Assembly: GCF_003863965.1 (NCBI RefSeq) | Contig: NZ_RRCN01000001.1 | Span: 4,546,304-4,610,303, forward strand | DNA: 64,000 nucleotides | Source of the DNA: Paenibacillus oralis | GTDB lineage: Bacteria > Bacillota > Bacilli > Paenibacillales > Paenibacillaceae | Direction: 5' to 3' | Shown here: positions 26,578 to 35,249 of the stretch, in pieces | Position numbering within the stretch: the stretch's first letter is position 1 | Layout of the letters: every line of letters starts with the position of its first letter | Notes under the pieces: generated by a model | The model's database searches: none | What the model was told of the DNA's origin: nothing | Seen by the model: only the letters and a program-made list of their open reading frames with translations | Made by a program: the position numbers and the translations under genes

Positions 26578-28044
26578 ATGCGTATCTTGTTTTTGGATCT
26601 CGATTCGACGTCGCCCGACCATTTGGGATGCTACGGGTACCCCAGAAATACGTCCCCGAATATCGACCGTATCGCGAAACAAGGCGTCCGGTTCACCAAT
26701 TATTACACATCCGACGCTCCGTGCGCGCCTTCACGCGCCGCGTTCATGTCCGGCCGTTTCGGCATCCATTCGGGACTCGTGGGCCATGGGGGAACGGCGG
26801 CGGACTTCCGGAGGGAAGGGGAGCCCCGTCAATTTCGCGATTTGCTGACGACCGAAAGTCTCCCGGGATTCCTTAGATCAGCGGGCATGAAGACCGTGCT
26901 GTTCAGCCCTTTCGGAGAAAGACATTCGCAATGGACCTTCTATGCGGGTTTCTCGGAAATCCACAATTCGGGCCAAAGCGGCATGGAGTCGGCGGAGGAA
27001 GTGACGCCAAGCGTGCTGGACTGGATTGACCGCAATTCGCAAGACGACAATTGGTTTCTGTATGTCAATTATTGGGACCCCCATACGCCTTACCGGGCGC
27101 CGGAGGAATTCGGGAACCCGTTCGCCGGCGAACCGCTGCCGGATTGGATGACGGAGGAGATGCTGGAACGGCACCTGAAGAAAGTAGGGCCGCATAGCCC
27201 GCGGGAAATCAATATGTTCGACAATCAGACGAACCCCAAATGGCCGCGCCAACCTGGCGAATTTCTCGACATGGAGGGCTTGCGGCAAATGATCGACGGC
27301 TACGACTGCGGAATCCGCTACGTCGATTCACACATCGGGCAGCTAATGGACGCGCTTGGCCGCAAGGGCGTGATGGAGGAACTGGTCATCATTATCTCCG
27401 CGGATCACGGCGAGAACCAGGGCCAACTCGGCATTTACGGTGAACATGCCACGGCGGATCAAGGCACATGCCGCATCCCGATGATCATTCGTTGGCCGGG
27501 AGTAACCCAGCCGAACGTCGATGAAGGTTTGCACTATCATCTGGACTTCTTGCCGACCATCGCCGAACTACTTGACAAGGAACCTTCCCCGACCTGGGAC
27601 GGCCGAAGTTATGCGCCCGCTTTAACCGCGGGAACGGACTGCGGAAGAGATTATCTGGTCTTGTCCCAATGCGTTCATGTCTGCCAACGCAGCGTTCGTT
27701 TCGGGGATTGGCTGTACATGAGGACGTATCACGACGGTTATCATTTGTTCCCGAAAGAAATGCTGTATAACCTGAAGTCGGATCCGTTCGAGCAGCAGGA
27801 CGTGGCACCTGAGCATCCGGAGGTCTGCATGCAGGCCGTCTATCGGCTAAACGATTAGCATGACGATATGATGGCATCGATGACCTATGATGTCGACCCG
27901 TTATGGACCGTCATTCAAGAAGGCGGCCCTTATCATGCGAAAGGCCACCTTCCCTATTACGTCAATCATTTGGAACGCACGGGCCGCGCCGACGCCATCC
28001 CCGAACTAAAGAAACGGCATCCGCGGGAATTTCAGCAGGATTAG
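26578..28044 (+). pseudogene. Type I sulfatase S2 interrupted by an amber codon
   Basis: Cys-type sulfatase gene with 488 codons if read through. Motifs: DLDSTSPDHLGCYGY, CAPSR with Cys49, and SADHGENQGQLGIYGEHAT for the metal site. A TAG at 27856-27858 interrupts the frame where paralogue S6 has Trp (S6 LNQWHDEMM, here LND-stop-HDDMM). After it the frame stays intact for 62 codons (PLWTVIQEGGPYHAKGHLP, ending PREFQQD) to a second TAG at 28042. A single TGG to TAG change explains this. The catalytic core lies before the stop, so a shortened 426-residue protein might still fold, but loss of the C-terminal subdomain makes this uncertain. No signal peptide. Confidence 0.85.
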
Positions 28045-28060
28045 GATGGGGAATCCGTTA

Positions 28061-29098
28061 TCATAGAGTTAATGTCTTCACGGAATTCCGTTCGATGATC
28101 GTAGAAGTGACAATAATCTCGCGGTTGGTCTCCTGCTTGCCTTGGATATATTCGAACAGCAGTGTGGCCGCTTCGACAGCCATTTGATACGCGGGCACAT
28201 AAACGCTGGTTACGGCGGGAACGTATTGGTTCCCGTCGTTTTTGTTGTGTTCGATGGTGATGAGGGAAACATCGTTCGGCACATCAAGACCCAGATTATT
28301 GAGAAAATTTATCGTCTGCTGAGTTTTGGATACATCGTCGAGAAGCAAGGCGGTCGGCTTGTCGCCTTGTTGCGAAAAGATCGTTTTTATCAATTCCAGA
28401 TAGGATATTAAATCATTGGTATAGGTAAAGTGCTTAATCATCAAATCATCGCCGTTCTTCTCTGCTTCAAAATCGCGGATTACCGGTTTTATCGGAGCCG
28501 TTTCCATCGTAAGCACGGCAATTCGCCTATGGTTGCGTTCGTAAAAATAGTCCAATACCTCGCGGTGATACTGCTTATAACGCGCATAAACGTTCATTCC
28601 GGCCTGCTCAAAGAGCTTCTCTCCGATATAGACAACGGGCAGCTTTAAGGTAAGCAGCTCAAGCAAGGATGAACATACAACGGGGGTGCTTCCCAAAATG
28701 AGCCCGTCAATCCGCTTCTGCTTGATAAAAGCGTAATATTGCGGGGGAGTTTGATTCGATAAAATCCGGTCGGTCTCGTTCGTTTCATTGATAAAGAGAA
28801 GGTGAAAACCGTGCTGAACCAAAACGGAGTTAACTCCATTGATGAACTCCAGAACATAGGTGCTGAACAAGGAGCGGCTAGAATCAGGAGGCAATGAAAA
28901 ATACAGGCCGATTAATTTAGTTTCGCTATTGGCCAAATTTTGGGCGACGCCATTGGGAACGAAGTTCAGTTTGTTCATCGCGTCGCTGACTTTTTTTTCG
29001 GTTTTGCTGCTCACATAACCGCTTCGGTTCAGCACCCGGGAGACCGTGGAGATGGAAACTCCGGCTAAATGGGCTACATCATATATTGACACTTTCAT
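28061..29098 (-). CDS. LacI-family regulator of the GPH-sulfatase-GH3 operon
   Basis: LacI-type repressor of 345 residues. The helix-turn-helix (SIYDVAHLAGVSISTVSRVL) is followed by a periplasmic-binding-like domain. Start 29098 is chosen because the helix-turn-helix then begins at residue 4 and a GGGG element lies upstream; a further in-frame start adds ten residues without support. The gene is divergent from the GPH symporter-S3-GH3-betaPGM operon, and the gap between them contains five copies of an AAGCGCTT palindrome. It is therefore the likely local repressor of that operon, possibly binding together with CcpA, whose cre sites look alike. Confidence 0.88.
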   Translation of the reverse strand: MKVSIYDVAHLAGVSISTVSRVLNRSGYVSSKTEKKVSDAMNKLNFVPNGVAQNLANSETKLIGLYFSLPPDSSRSLFSTYVLEFINGVNSVLVQHGFHLLFINETNETDRILSNQTPPQYYAFIKQKRIDGLILGSTPVVCSSLLELLTLKLPVVYIGEKLFEQAGMNVYARYKQYHREVLDYFYERNHRRIAVLTMETAPIKPVIRDFEAEKNGDDLMIKHFTYTNDLISYLELIKTIFSQQGDKPTALLLDDVSKTQQTINFLNNLGLDVPNDVSLITIEHNKNDGNQYVPAVTSVYVPAYQMAVEAATLLFEYIQGKQETNREIIVTSTIIERNSVKTLTL

Positions 29099-29680
29099 AC
29101 AGAATATCCCCGCAATGCAAGCCTGCATGTATTTTAAGAAATAGAACCATACTAAATATGTGGTAGCGCTTCTCGAAATTAACTTAACATATTGGACGAA
29201 ACCAAGTCAATTCGATACCTTTTCGAAAAAAACTTATTTTGGCAACGATTTTTGGATTGAAAAGAAGGCGGTTCCAATGTATAATCTGGGAAAGCGCTTT
29301 ACGAAACATGTTGGTTAATCGGGTAAACAGATTAATTCTAAAGAGGTTTAGCAAGTGTGGAAGCGCTTCTACATTGTGTGCAGGCTGAAATGAGGTATGG
29401 CCCGAAAACGGAAGCTCGGGAAATAGCGAAACGTTTATTTGACAGTGTTTTGTTATTTTTGATGTGGAAGCGCTTCTATATTGACGTCAGGTCGCGAAAC
29501 GCCTGCTTTAAGGAGGTGTTGGGGAAAATTAGCGGTATAGCAGGTGTGAAAGAAAGGAGGTGTTCAGCCCAATGTGGAAGCGCTTCTATAAACCGGATGC
29601 GGCATAAAGCGCATTGCGAAGCGGATAATCGGCAACACTGAAACGAATGTATTCCTATCCAAAATTTGGGGGTTAAAACG
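29099..29680. other. 580-bp regulatory spacer, otherwise non-coding
   Basis: Divergent promoter region between the LacI gene and the GPH symporter. It contains the operator series described separately. A 94-codon open frame across it is made partly of the repeated operator and is unlikely to be a gene. Confidence 0.6.
29160..29589. promoter_or_regulatory. Five AAGCGCTT operator palindromes
   Basis: Copies lie at 29160-29176, 29288-29304, 29356-29372, 29463-29479 and 29573-29589. The last three share the identical 16-mer TGTGGAAGCGCTTCTA and are 107 and 110 bases apart; the first two are variants (GGTAGCGCTTCT, GGAAAGCGCTTTAC). All fit a LacI/CcpA-type operator with central CG. Multiple spaced sites would allow looping or graded repression. 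Confidence 0.75.
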
Positions 29681-31051
29681 ATGAATACAGCAAAACCGCA
29701 AACAGCCAGCAAAGGGAATATTTTTCAATATTCATTGGGCGGGTTCGGTTCCAATATCCTGTTTTATCTTCAGTTGTCTTTCTTGATGTATTTTTACACC
29801 GATGTTTTCGGTGTTTCACCGGCCGCCGTCGGATCGCTGTTTTTAGGTGTCAGGCTGCTTGATGCCATTTTCGATCCGATGATAGGAATACTCTCCGATC
29901 GTACGAGAACGAAATGGGGGAAATATCGCCCTTATCTGATTTTTGGAGCTCCCTTGCTAGCCGCCGTCACGATTCTGTTATTTACGGCTCCTGATCTTAG
30001 CCTGTCGGGCAAAATCGTTTATGCCGCATTCACTTATTTATCCTACTCGCTGATATCATCCCTTGTGAACGTCCCGTTCCATTCCTTGACGGCGGTGATG
30101 AGCAAGGATCCGAACCAAACGACCGCCATTGCCACCGCCAAGCAGTTTATGGCGCTGCCGGCCCAAATCCTGGTTAACGCGGCGGTACTGCCGATGGTCG
30201 CTTTTTTCGGAAAAGGTCAACAGGGTTGGCTGATTACGGCCATCCTCCTTGGAATCATCTCTCTATTCTCTTACTGGATTTGTGCAAGCGGTACTAAACG
30301 TTATGATACCTTAAGCGATGGAAATAACGGACATTTGCATCCGCCGCTGAAAACCCAGTTGCACTTGGTATCCCAAAACAAACCGTTGCTGGTTTTGATG
30401 TTCTCCATGTTTTTGAATTTGGTTGCCACGACGACGAATGCTTCGGTTGCCGTCTATTTCTGGCAGTATAACGTAAACGACGTCAGCTTATATTCGCAAA
30501 TTTCCTTGTGGGGGCTTATTTTGTCCGTGCCCATGTATGCCTTAATGCCGTATATCGCGAGAAAGATCGGTAAGAAAAACGTGTTTCTGTACGGCAGCCT
30601 CGTTTCCGTTGTCCCGACCGTAGTTATCCTATTGACTCCGTATGAGAACGTTACGCTGTTATTTATCGCCACGGTCGTAAAGACGGTATTGGGACCTTTC
30701 GCCGGAGCGATCGTATGGGCGATGATTCCGGATTGCGTGCAGTACGGAAATTGGAAAACGGGCATTCAGGGAGCTGGAACCGTAACCTCATCCTGCGTAT
30801 TCGTTAATAAATTAGGCTCGGCGATCGGCGGCGTGCTGGCGGGGTTTATCCTCGGTGCCGTCGGGTATGTGGCCGGGCAGGCGCAAAATCCCGAGGTGCT
30901 GCGGACGATTCTTTATCTGTTTGCAGGCGTGCCGCTGATCGCTTACATCGGCACGATGATCGCGCTGAAGTTTTATCATATTCCACCGGAGGTTTTTAAG
31001 ACGTCCCCATCGGATCATCCTGAGGCTCCTGCTTCCGGGGTAACCGTCTAA
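29681..31051 (+). CDS. GPH-family sugar:cation symporter
   Basis: Secondary transporter of the glycoside-pentoside-hexuronide family, 456 residues, about 12 membrane segments. The family signature after segment 2 is RLLDAIFDPMIGILSDRTRTKWGKYRPY, seen here in pieces (DAIFDPMIG and RTKWGKYRPY), and PDCVQYGNWKTG in the second half is also typical. It imports a glycoside with H+ or Na+. The start at 29681 follows TTGGGGGTTAAAACG. It heads the operon symporter-S3-GH3-betaPGM and lies behind five LacI-type operators. The second GPH gene at 55604 is a diverged relative. The imported sugar is probably sulfated, given S3. Confidence 0.9.
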   Translation: MNTAKPQTASKGNIFQYSLGGFGSNILFYLQLSFLMYFYTDVFGVSPAAVGSLFLGVRLLDAIFDPMIGILSDRTRTKWGKYRPYLIFGAPLLAAVTILLFTAPDLSLSGKIVYAAFTYLSYSLISSLVNVPFHSLTAVMSKDPNQTTAIATAKQFMALPAQILVNAAVLPMVAFFGKGQQGWLITAILLGIISLFSYWICASGTKRYDTLSDGNNGHLHPPLKTQLHLVSQNKPLLVLMFSMFLNLVATTTNASVAVYFWQYNVNDVSLYSQISLWGLILSVPMYALMPYIARKIGKKNVFLYGSLVSVVPTVVILLTPYENVTLLFIATVVKTVLGPFAGAIVWAMIPDCVQYGNWKTGIQGAGTVTSSCVFVNKLGSAIGGVLAGFILGAVGYVAGQAQNPEVLRTILYLFAGVPLIAYIGTMIALKFYHIPPEVFKTSPSDHPEAPASGVTV

Positions 31052-31120
31052 GATCCGTTGGTCCAACAAACTTAAATATATAGATATCACGCATTTATTT
31101 TGGAAGGAGAGGATTTTGTA

Positions 31121-32575
31121 GTGAAAGCCATTATGCTTATGTTTGACACGTTAAATCGGAGAATGCTTCCCCCTTACGGATGCGATTGGGTGCATGCCCC
31201 CAATTTCCAAAGATTGGCCGAGAAAACCGTGATTTTCGACCACGCTTATGTCGGCAGTATGCCTTGTATGCCGGCGCGGCGGGAGCTGCACACGGGAAGG
31301 CACAATTTTCTTCACCGCAGCTGGGGGCCGATGGAGCCGTTCGACGATTCGATGCCGGAGCTCTTGAAAAATAACGGCGTATATTCCCACATGGTGACTG
31401 ACCATCAGCACTATTGGGAAGACGGAGGAGGCACATACCACCCCCGTTACAGTTCGTACGAACTGATTCGCGGGCAGGAAGGCGATCCCTGGAAAGGCGA
31501 GGTGGCCGATCCGGAAATGCCGGATATGATCGGGATGCAGCACGATTTAGTCCGGCAGGACTGGGTTAACCGGAAGTACATTCGCGAAGAAAAGGATTTT
31601 CCGCAGGCGCAGACGATGGAAAAAGGCCTGGAGTTTATCCGGCAAAACTCCGGCCAGGATCGCTGGTTCCTGCAAATTGAAACCTTTGACCCGCATGAGC
31701 CGTTTTTTGCTCCGCAAAAGTACCGTGATTTGTATCCGCACGAGTACAACGGCAAACATTTCGATTGGCCGCCTTACGGCCCGGTGCGGGAGACGAAAGA
31801 AGAAATCGATCACGTACGGTACGAGTATGCAGCGTTGCTTAGCATGTGCGATCATTATTTGGGCAAAGTGCTGGATACCATGGATGAACTTGATCTGTGG
31901 AAGGACACGATGCTGATCGTCAACACCGATCACGGCTATTTGCTGGGAGAACATGACTGGTGGGCCAAATCGATCATGCCTTTTTACCATGAGATCGCGC
32001 ATATGCCGTTGTTTATTTGGGACCCGCGCAGTCAGAAGCGAGGGGAGCGGAGGAACAGCTTGGTGCAGATGATCGACATGGCTCCGACGCTGCTGAAGTA
32101 CTTTGGTCTGGATGTTCCGCCGGATATGCAGGGGCAGGATCTGAAGGATACGATCGATCAGGACCGGCCGATCCGGGAGGCGGCATTGTACGGGATCCAC
32201 GGTGGGCACGTGAATGTGACCGATGGACGTTACGTTTATATGCGGGCGCCGGTGTCCAAGGACAATACGCCGCTATACAACTATACGCTTATGCCTACGC
32301 ATATGCGCAGCCGGTTTTCGGTTGAGGAGTTGAAAGAGATAAGCCTTCAGGAGCCTTTTTCGTTTACCAAAGGGGTGCAGACGCTGAAAATCAAAGCATC
32401 CGGTTCCAGGCATTGGCATTCCTTCGGCACACTTCTGTTCGATACGGAGGCAGATCCTTTGCAGCAGCAGCCGATTCAGGATCCGGAACTGGAGCAAAAA
32501 ATGATCGGCCTGCTCAAGGAGCGAATGGAGGCGAACGAAGCGCCGTCCGAACAGTATGTACGGTTAGGAATATAG
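31121..32575 (+). CDS. Type I sulfatase S3 (Cys-type, cytoplasmic)
   Basis: Sulfatase of 484 residues, closely similar to S1 along its whole length (roughly three quarters of residues by eye). The signature is CMPAR with Cys49 in SMPCMPARRELHTGR; metal ligands are in MFDTLNR and NTDHGYLLGEHDWW. No signal peptide. The start is GTG 31121 behind AAGGAGAGG; the in-frame TTG further up overlaps that site. It sits between the GPH symporter (69 bases upstream) and the GH3 gene (49 bases downstream), so in this operon desulfation probably precedes or accompanies cleavage by GH3. Confidence 0.92.
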   Translation: MKAIMLMFDTLNRRMLPPYGCDWVHAPNFQRLAEKTVIFDHAYVGSMPCMPARRELHTGRHNFLHRSWGPMEPFDDSMPELLKNNGVYSHMVTDHQHYWEDGGGTYHPRYSSYELIRGQEGDPWKGEVADPEMPDMIGMQHDLVRQDWVNRKYIREEKDFPQAQTMEKGLEFIRQNSGQDRWFLQIETFDPHEPFFAPQKYRDLYPHEYNGKHFDWPPYGPVRETKEEIDHVRYEYAALLSMCDHYLGKVLDTMDELDLWKDTMLIVNTDHGYLLGEHDWWAKSIMPFYHEIAHMPLFIWDPRSQKRGERRNSLVQMIDMAPTLLKYFGLDVPPDMQGQDLKDTIDQDRPIREAALYGIHGGHVNVTDGRYVYMRAPVSKDNTPLYNYTLMPTHMRSRFSVEELKEISLQEPFSFTKGVQTLKIKASGSRHWHSFGTLLFDTEADPLQQQPIQDPELEQKMIGLLKERMEANEAPSEQYVRLGI

Positions 32576-32624
32576 CCCGGCGGGCAGGTGCATGAAAATT
32601 TTATTTTCTGAGGAGCTGAGAAAC

Positions 32625-34331
32625 ATGGTCGATTTAAAAGCCAAACCGTTTAATTTATCCGCTGAAGACATTGCTTGGGTAGAGCGGACGATCGCCGGCA
32701 TGACGCTGGACGAGAAGGTCGGGCAGCTGTTTTGCCTGGTCGGTTATTCCGATGAAGAAGAATACTTAAAGCGGCTGGCGGCGGATTACAAGGCCGGGGG
32801 GCTGATGTGCCGCCCCATGGCTGCGCGCGATATCGTAAATACAGTCCAGACGCTGCAGCAGAACGCCAAAATTCCGATGCTGATCGCGGCCAATTTGGAG
32901 AAGGGCGGTTCCGGCATCGCCGAAGAAGGCACCACCATCGGATCGGTCATGCAGGTGGCCGCCACCGATGACGACAAAATGGCCTACAAGCTCGGCGTCG
33001 TCTGCGGCCGCGAAGGCGCGGCGGTGGGCTGCAACTGGGCGTTTGCGCCGATCATCGACATCGATTACAACTTCCGCAACCCGATTACCAATACGCGGAC
33101 GTTTGGCTCCGATCCGGAGCGGGTCCGCCGCATGGGCATCCAGTATGTCAAAGGCGTGCAGCAAAGCGGTGTCGCGGCTTCGATCAAGCACTTTCCGGGC
33201 GACGGGGTCGATGAGCGGGACCAGCATTTAGTGGAAAGCATCAATTCCTTGTCCTGTGAGGATTGGGACGCCACCTACGGCGCTGTCTACAAAGCCTGCA
33301 TCGAGGAAGGCGCGATGACGGTGATGGTCGGTCATATCCTGCAGCCGGCCTACAGCCGCAAGCTGAATCCGGCGCTCAAGGATCACGAGATTTTGCCGGC
33401 TTCCTTGTCCTATGAATTGGTGACGAAGCTGCTTAAAGAGCAACTCGGCTTTAACGGCCTGGTGGTGACGGATGCTTCGACGATGGCGGGGATGATGATT
33501 TCGATGCCGCGGTCGCAAGCCGTTCCGCGGGCGATCGCCGCAGGCTGCGATATGTTCCTATTCTGCCGCAGCTTGGAGGAAGATTTCGGCTATATGAAGC
33601 AGGGCATCGAAGACGGCATCATCACCGAGGAGCGCCTGAATGAAGCGTTGACCCGGATTCTGGGGCTGAAAGCGGCGTTGAAACTGCACCGCAAACAAGC
33701 GGAGGGCACGCTCGCGCCCAAGCTGGAGGAGGCGCTCAAGGTGTTGGGCGCGGAGGAACACCGGCAATGGTCGGTCGAGTGCGCGGACAAGGCGGTAACC
33801 CTCGTCAAAGAAGAGAACGGAGTGCTGCCGATTCATCCGGACAAATACAAGCGCGTCCTGTTTTATGATATCGAATCCCAACAGGGAGTGGCGTACAGCG
33901 CGCGCGTCGGGGCCGCCGAGCTGTTCAAGGAGAAGCTGAAGAACGAAGGGTTTGAGGTGACCACGTTCGAGGTGAATCCCGGGTTTGAAGGCATGATGTC
34001 GTCGCAAAGCGAAGTGCTCGGTAAGTATGATCTGATTATCTATCTCGCCAATATGGTGACCAAAAGCAACCAAACGGTCGTACGCATCGAATGGAAGCAG
34101 CCGATGGGGGCCAACGTCCCGGCCTTTATGACTTCCATTCCGACTTTGTTCATTTCGATCGAAAACCCGTACCATCTGTTGGACGTACCGCGGGTGAAGA
34201 CCTTTATCAATGCCTACAATTCAAACGACAACGTGCTGCAGGCGCTGATCGACAAGCTGATGGGCCGGTCGGAGTTCAAAGGGACGAGCCCGGTTGATGC
34301 CTTCTGCGGCCTGTGGGACGCCAAGCTGTAA
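32625..34331 (+). CDS. GH3 beta-hexosaminidase/phosphorylase, NagZ branch, copy 1
   Basis: Cytoplasmic GH3 enzyme of 568 residues. The N-terminal barrel has KHFPGDGVDERDQH (Lys188 to His201), the NagZ-branch motif in which an Asp-His dyad (Asp199, His201) is the acid/base; the usual Ser/Thr between them is Gln. The nucleophile is Asp283 in VVTDASTMAGM. A C-terminal domain (about 390-568) begins CADKAVTLVKEENGVLP. Some members of this branch are known to use phosphate as acceptor and so are phosphorylases; the beta-phosphoglucomutase gene 60 bases downstream makes that plausible. ATG 32625 follows AGGAGCTGAGAAAC. The copy at 60376 differs at about 12 residues. Substrate unknown, probably beta-linked N-acetylhexosamine or hexose. 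Confidence 0.9.
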   Translation: MVDLKAKPFNLSAEDIAWVERTIAGMTLDEKVGQLFCLVGYSDEEEYLKRLAADYKAGGLMCRPMAARDIVNTVQTLQQNAKIPMLIAANLEKGGSGIAEEGTTIGSVMQVAATDDDKMAYKLGVVCGREGAAVGCNWAFAPIIDIDYNFRNPITNTRTFGSDPERVRRMGIQYVKGVQQSGVAASIKHFPGDGVDERDQHLVESINSLSCEDWDATYGAVYKACIEEGAMTVMVGHILQPAYSRKLNPALKDHEILPASLSYELVTKLLKEQLGFNGLVVTDASTMAGMMISMPRSQAVPRAIAAGCDMFLFCRSLEEDFGYMKQGIEDGIITEERLNEALTRILGLKAALKLHRKQAEGTLAPKLEEALKVLGAEEHRQWSVECADKAVTLVKEENGVLPIHPDKYKRVLFYDIESQQGVAYSARVGAAELFKEKLKNEGFEVTTFEVNPGFEGMMSSQSEVLGKYDLIIYLANMVTKSNQTVVRIEWKQPMGANVPAFMTSIPTLFISIENPYHLLDVPRVKTFINAYNSNDNVLQALIDKLMGRSEFKGTSPVDAFCGLWDAKL

Positions 34332-34391
34332 TTGCGGCAGGTAAGCCTGCGGGGATCAAGAGAGAAAGCGGATCGGAAGGGAGAGAGTGGC

Positions 34392-35033
34392 ATGGATCGG
34401 CGGTATCAGGCGGTTATTTTTGATCTGGACGGGGTGATCGTCTCGACGGATCGTTATCACTTTTTGGCATGGTCCCAGTTGGCCTGGCAGGAGGGGATCG
34501 AATTTAACGAGCAAATCAACCACCGGCTGCGCGGCGTCAGCCGCATGGAAAGTTTGGAGATTATCCTGGAAAAAGCAAGCAGGCGTTATACGCCGGTGGA
34601 GAAGCTGAAGCTGGCCGAAAGGAAAAACGAAGTTTACCGCACTCTGCTGGGTGATCTGACCGATGGCGATATGCTGCCGGGAGTGGCGGAGACCTTGTCC
34701 GCCCTTCGCGAGCGGGGCTACAAAGTCGCCATCGGCTCGTCCAGCAAAAATACACCAGTCATTTTGGAGCGGATCGGCTTGTCCGGTTATTTCGACGCGG
34801 TGGCGGACGGAAACGGGATCAAGAACAGCAAACCGGACCCGGAGGTGTTTCTGCTAGCGGCCGGCAAGCTCGGCGTTCCGCCCGAAGACTGCCTTGTCGT
34901 TGAAGACGCGGAGGCCGGAGTCTACGCGGCCAAACGCGGCGGCATGGCAGCTGCGGCCATCGGCGAGGCGCGAAACTGCCAAGAAGCGAATTATTCATTG
35001 ACGAAGATCGAAGAGTTGTTGCTTATTTTGTAA
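34392..35033 (+). CDS. pgmB: Beta-phosphoglucomutase-like HAD enzyme, copy 1
   Basis: HAD mutase of 213 residues, interconverting beta-hexose 1-phosphate and hexose 6-phosphate. Motif I is FDLDGVIVSTD, followed by the cap segment LRGVSRMESLEIIL typical of beta-PGM (B. subtilis YvdM has LKGISR). Motif II is IGSSSKN and motif IV VVEDAEAGVYAA. It starts at 34392 behind GGGAGAGAG and follows the GH3 gene directly. In Bacillota such mutases sit beside inverting phosphorylases producing beta-glucose 1-phosphate; here the only candidate producer is GH3, whose retaining mechanism would also give a beta-1-phosphate. A terminator follows. Copy 2 is at 62182, about 89% identical. Confidence 0.9.
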   Translation: MDRRYQAVIFDLDGVIVSTDRYHFLAWSQLAWQEGIEFNEQINHRLRGVSRMESLEIILEKASRRYTPVEKLKLAERKNEVYRTLLGDLTDGDMLPGVAETLSALRERGYKVAIGSSSKNTPVILERIGLSGYFDAVADGNGIKNSKPDPEVFLLAAGKLGVPPEDCLVVEDAEAGVYAAKRGGMAAAAIGEARNCQEANYSLTKIEELLLIL

Positions 35034-35078
35034 ATGGAGATCATTTAGTTTAAATTGCATGGGCCACCAGCTTTCCTT

Positions 35079-35120
35079 AGCTCTTAATTCGCTCTCGCGG
35101 CGATTTAGGAGCTTTTTGCT
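35079..35120 (+). terminator. Rho-independent terminator of the S3-GH3-pgmB operon
   Basis: Stem AGCTCTTAATTCGC paired with GCGATTTAGGAGCT (one or two mismatches) followed by five T. Confidence 0.82.
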
Positions 35121-35186
35121 TTTTCGGGATTACAAGATTCGAGTAAGGTAATATCTTACACATCATGAAAGCGATTTATATTTTTC

Positions 35187-35233
35187 TTGACGAAAATTAT
35201 TTTCATAATTATTATGATAATGAAAATAAATTT
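35187..35233 (+). promoter_or_regulatory. Promoter with RpiR-type operators upstream of the PTS gene
   Basis: TTGACG (35187-35192), a 17-base spacer and TATTAT (35210-35215) form a promoter. The palindrome GAAAATTATTTTC (35192-35204) lies in the spacer and TGAAAATAAATTT (35221-35233) just downstream. TGAAAAT-type sites are typical for RpiR regulators, and one is encoded at 37601. Confidence 0.65.
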
Positions 35234-35249
35234 AGAAAGGTGGTTCCTC

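Noticed and set aside
29160..29589. CRISPR-like array
   Set aside because: Repeats are short palindromes of about 16 bases at unequal 68-128-base steps with imperfect copies; no cas genes. Operators explain them better.
29357..29641. 94-codon plus-strand frame in the operator region
   Set aside because: It starts inside an operator and repeats operator-encoded residues (WKRFY); no homology or proper ribosome site.
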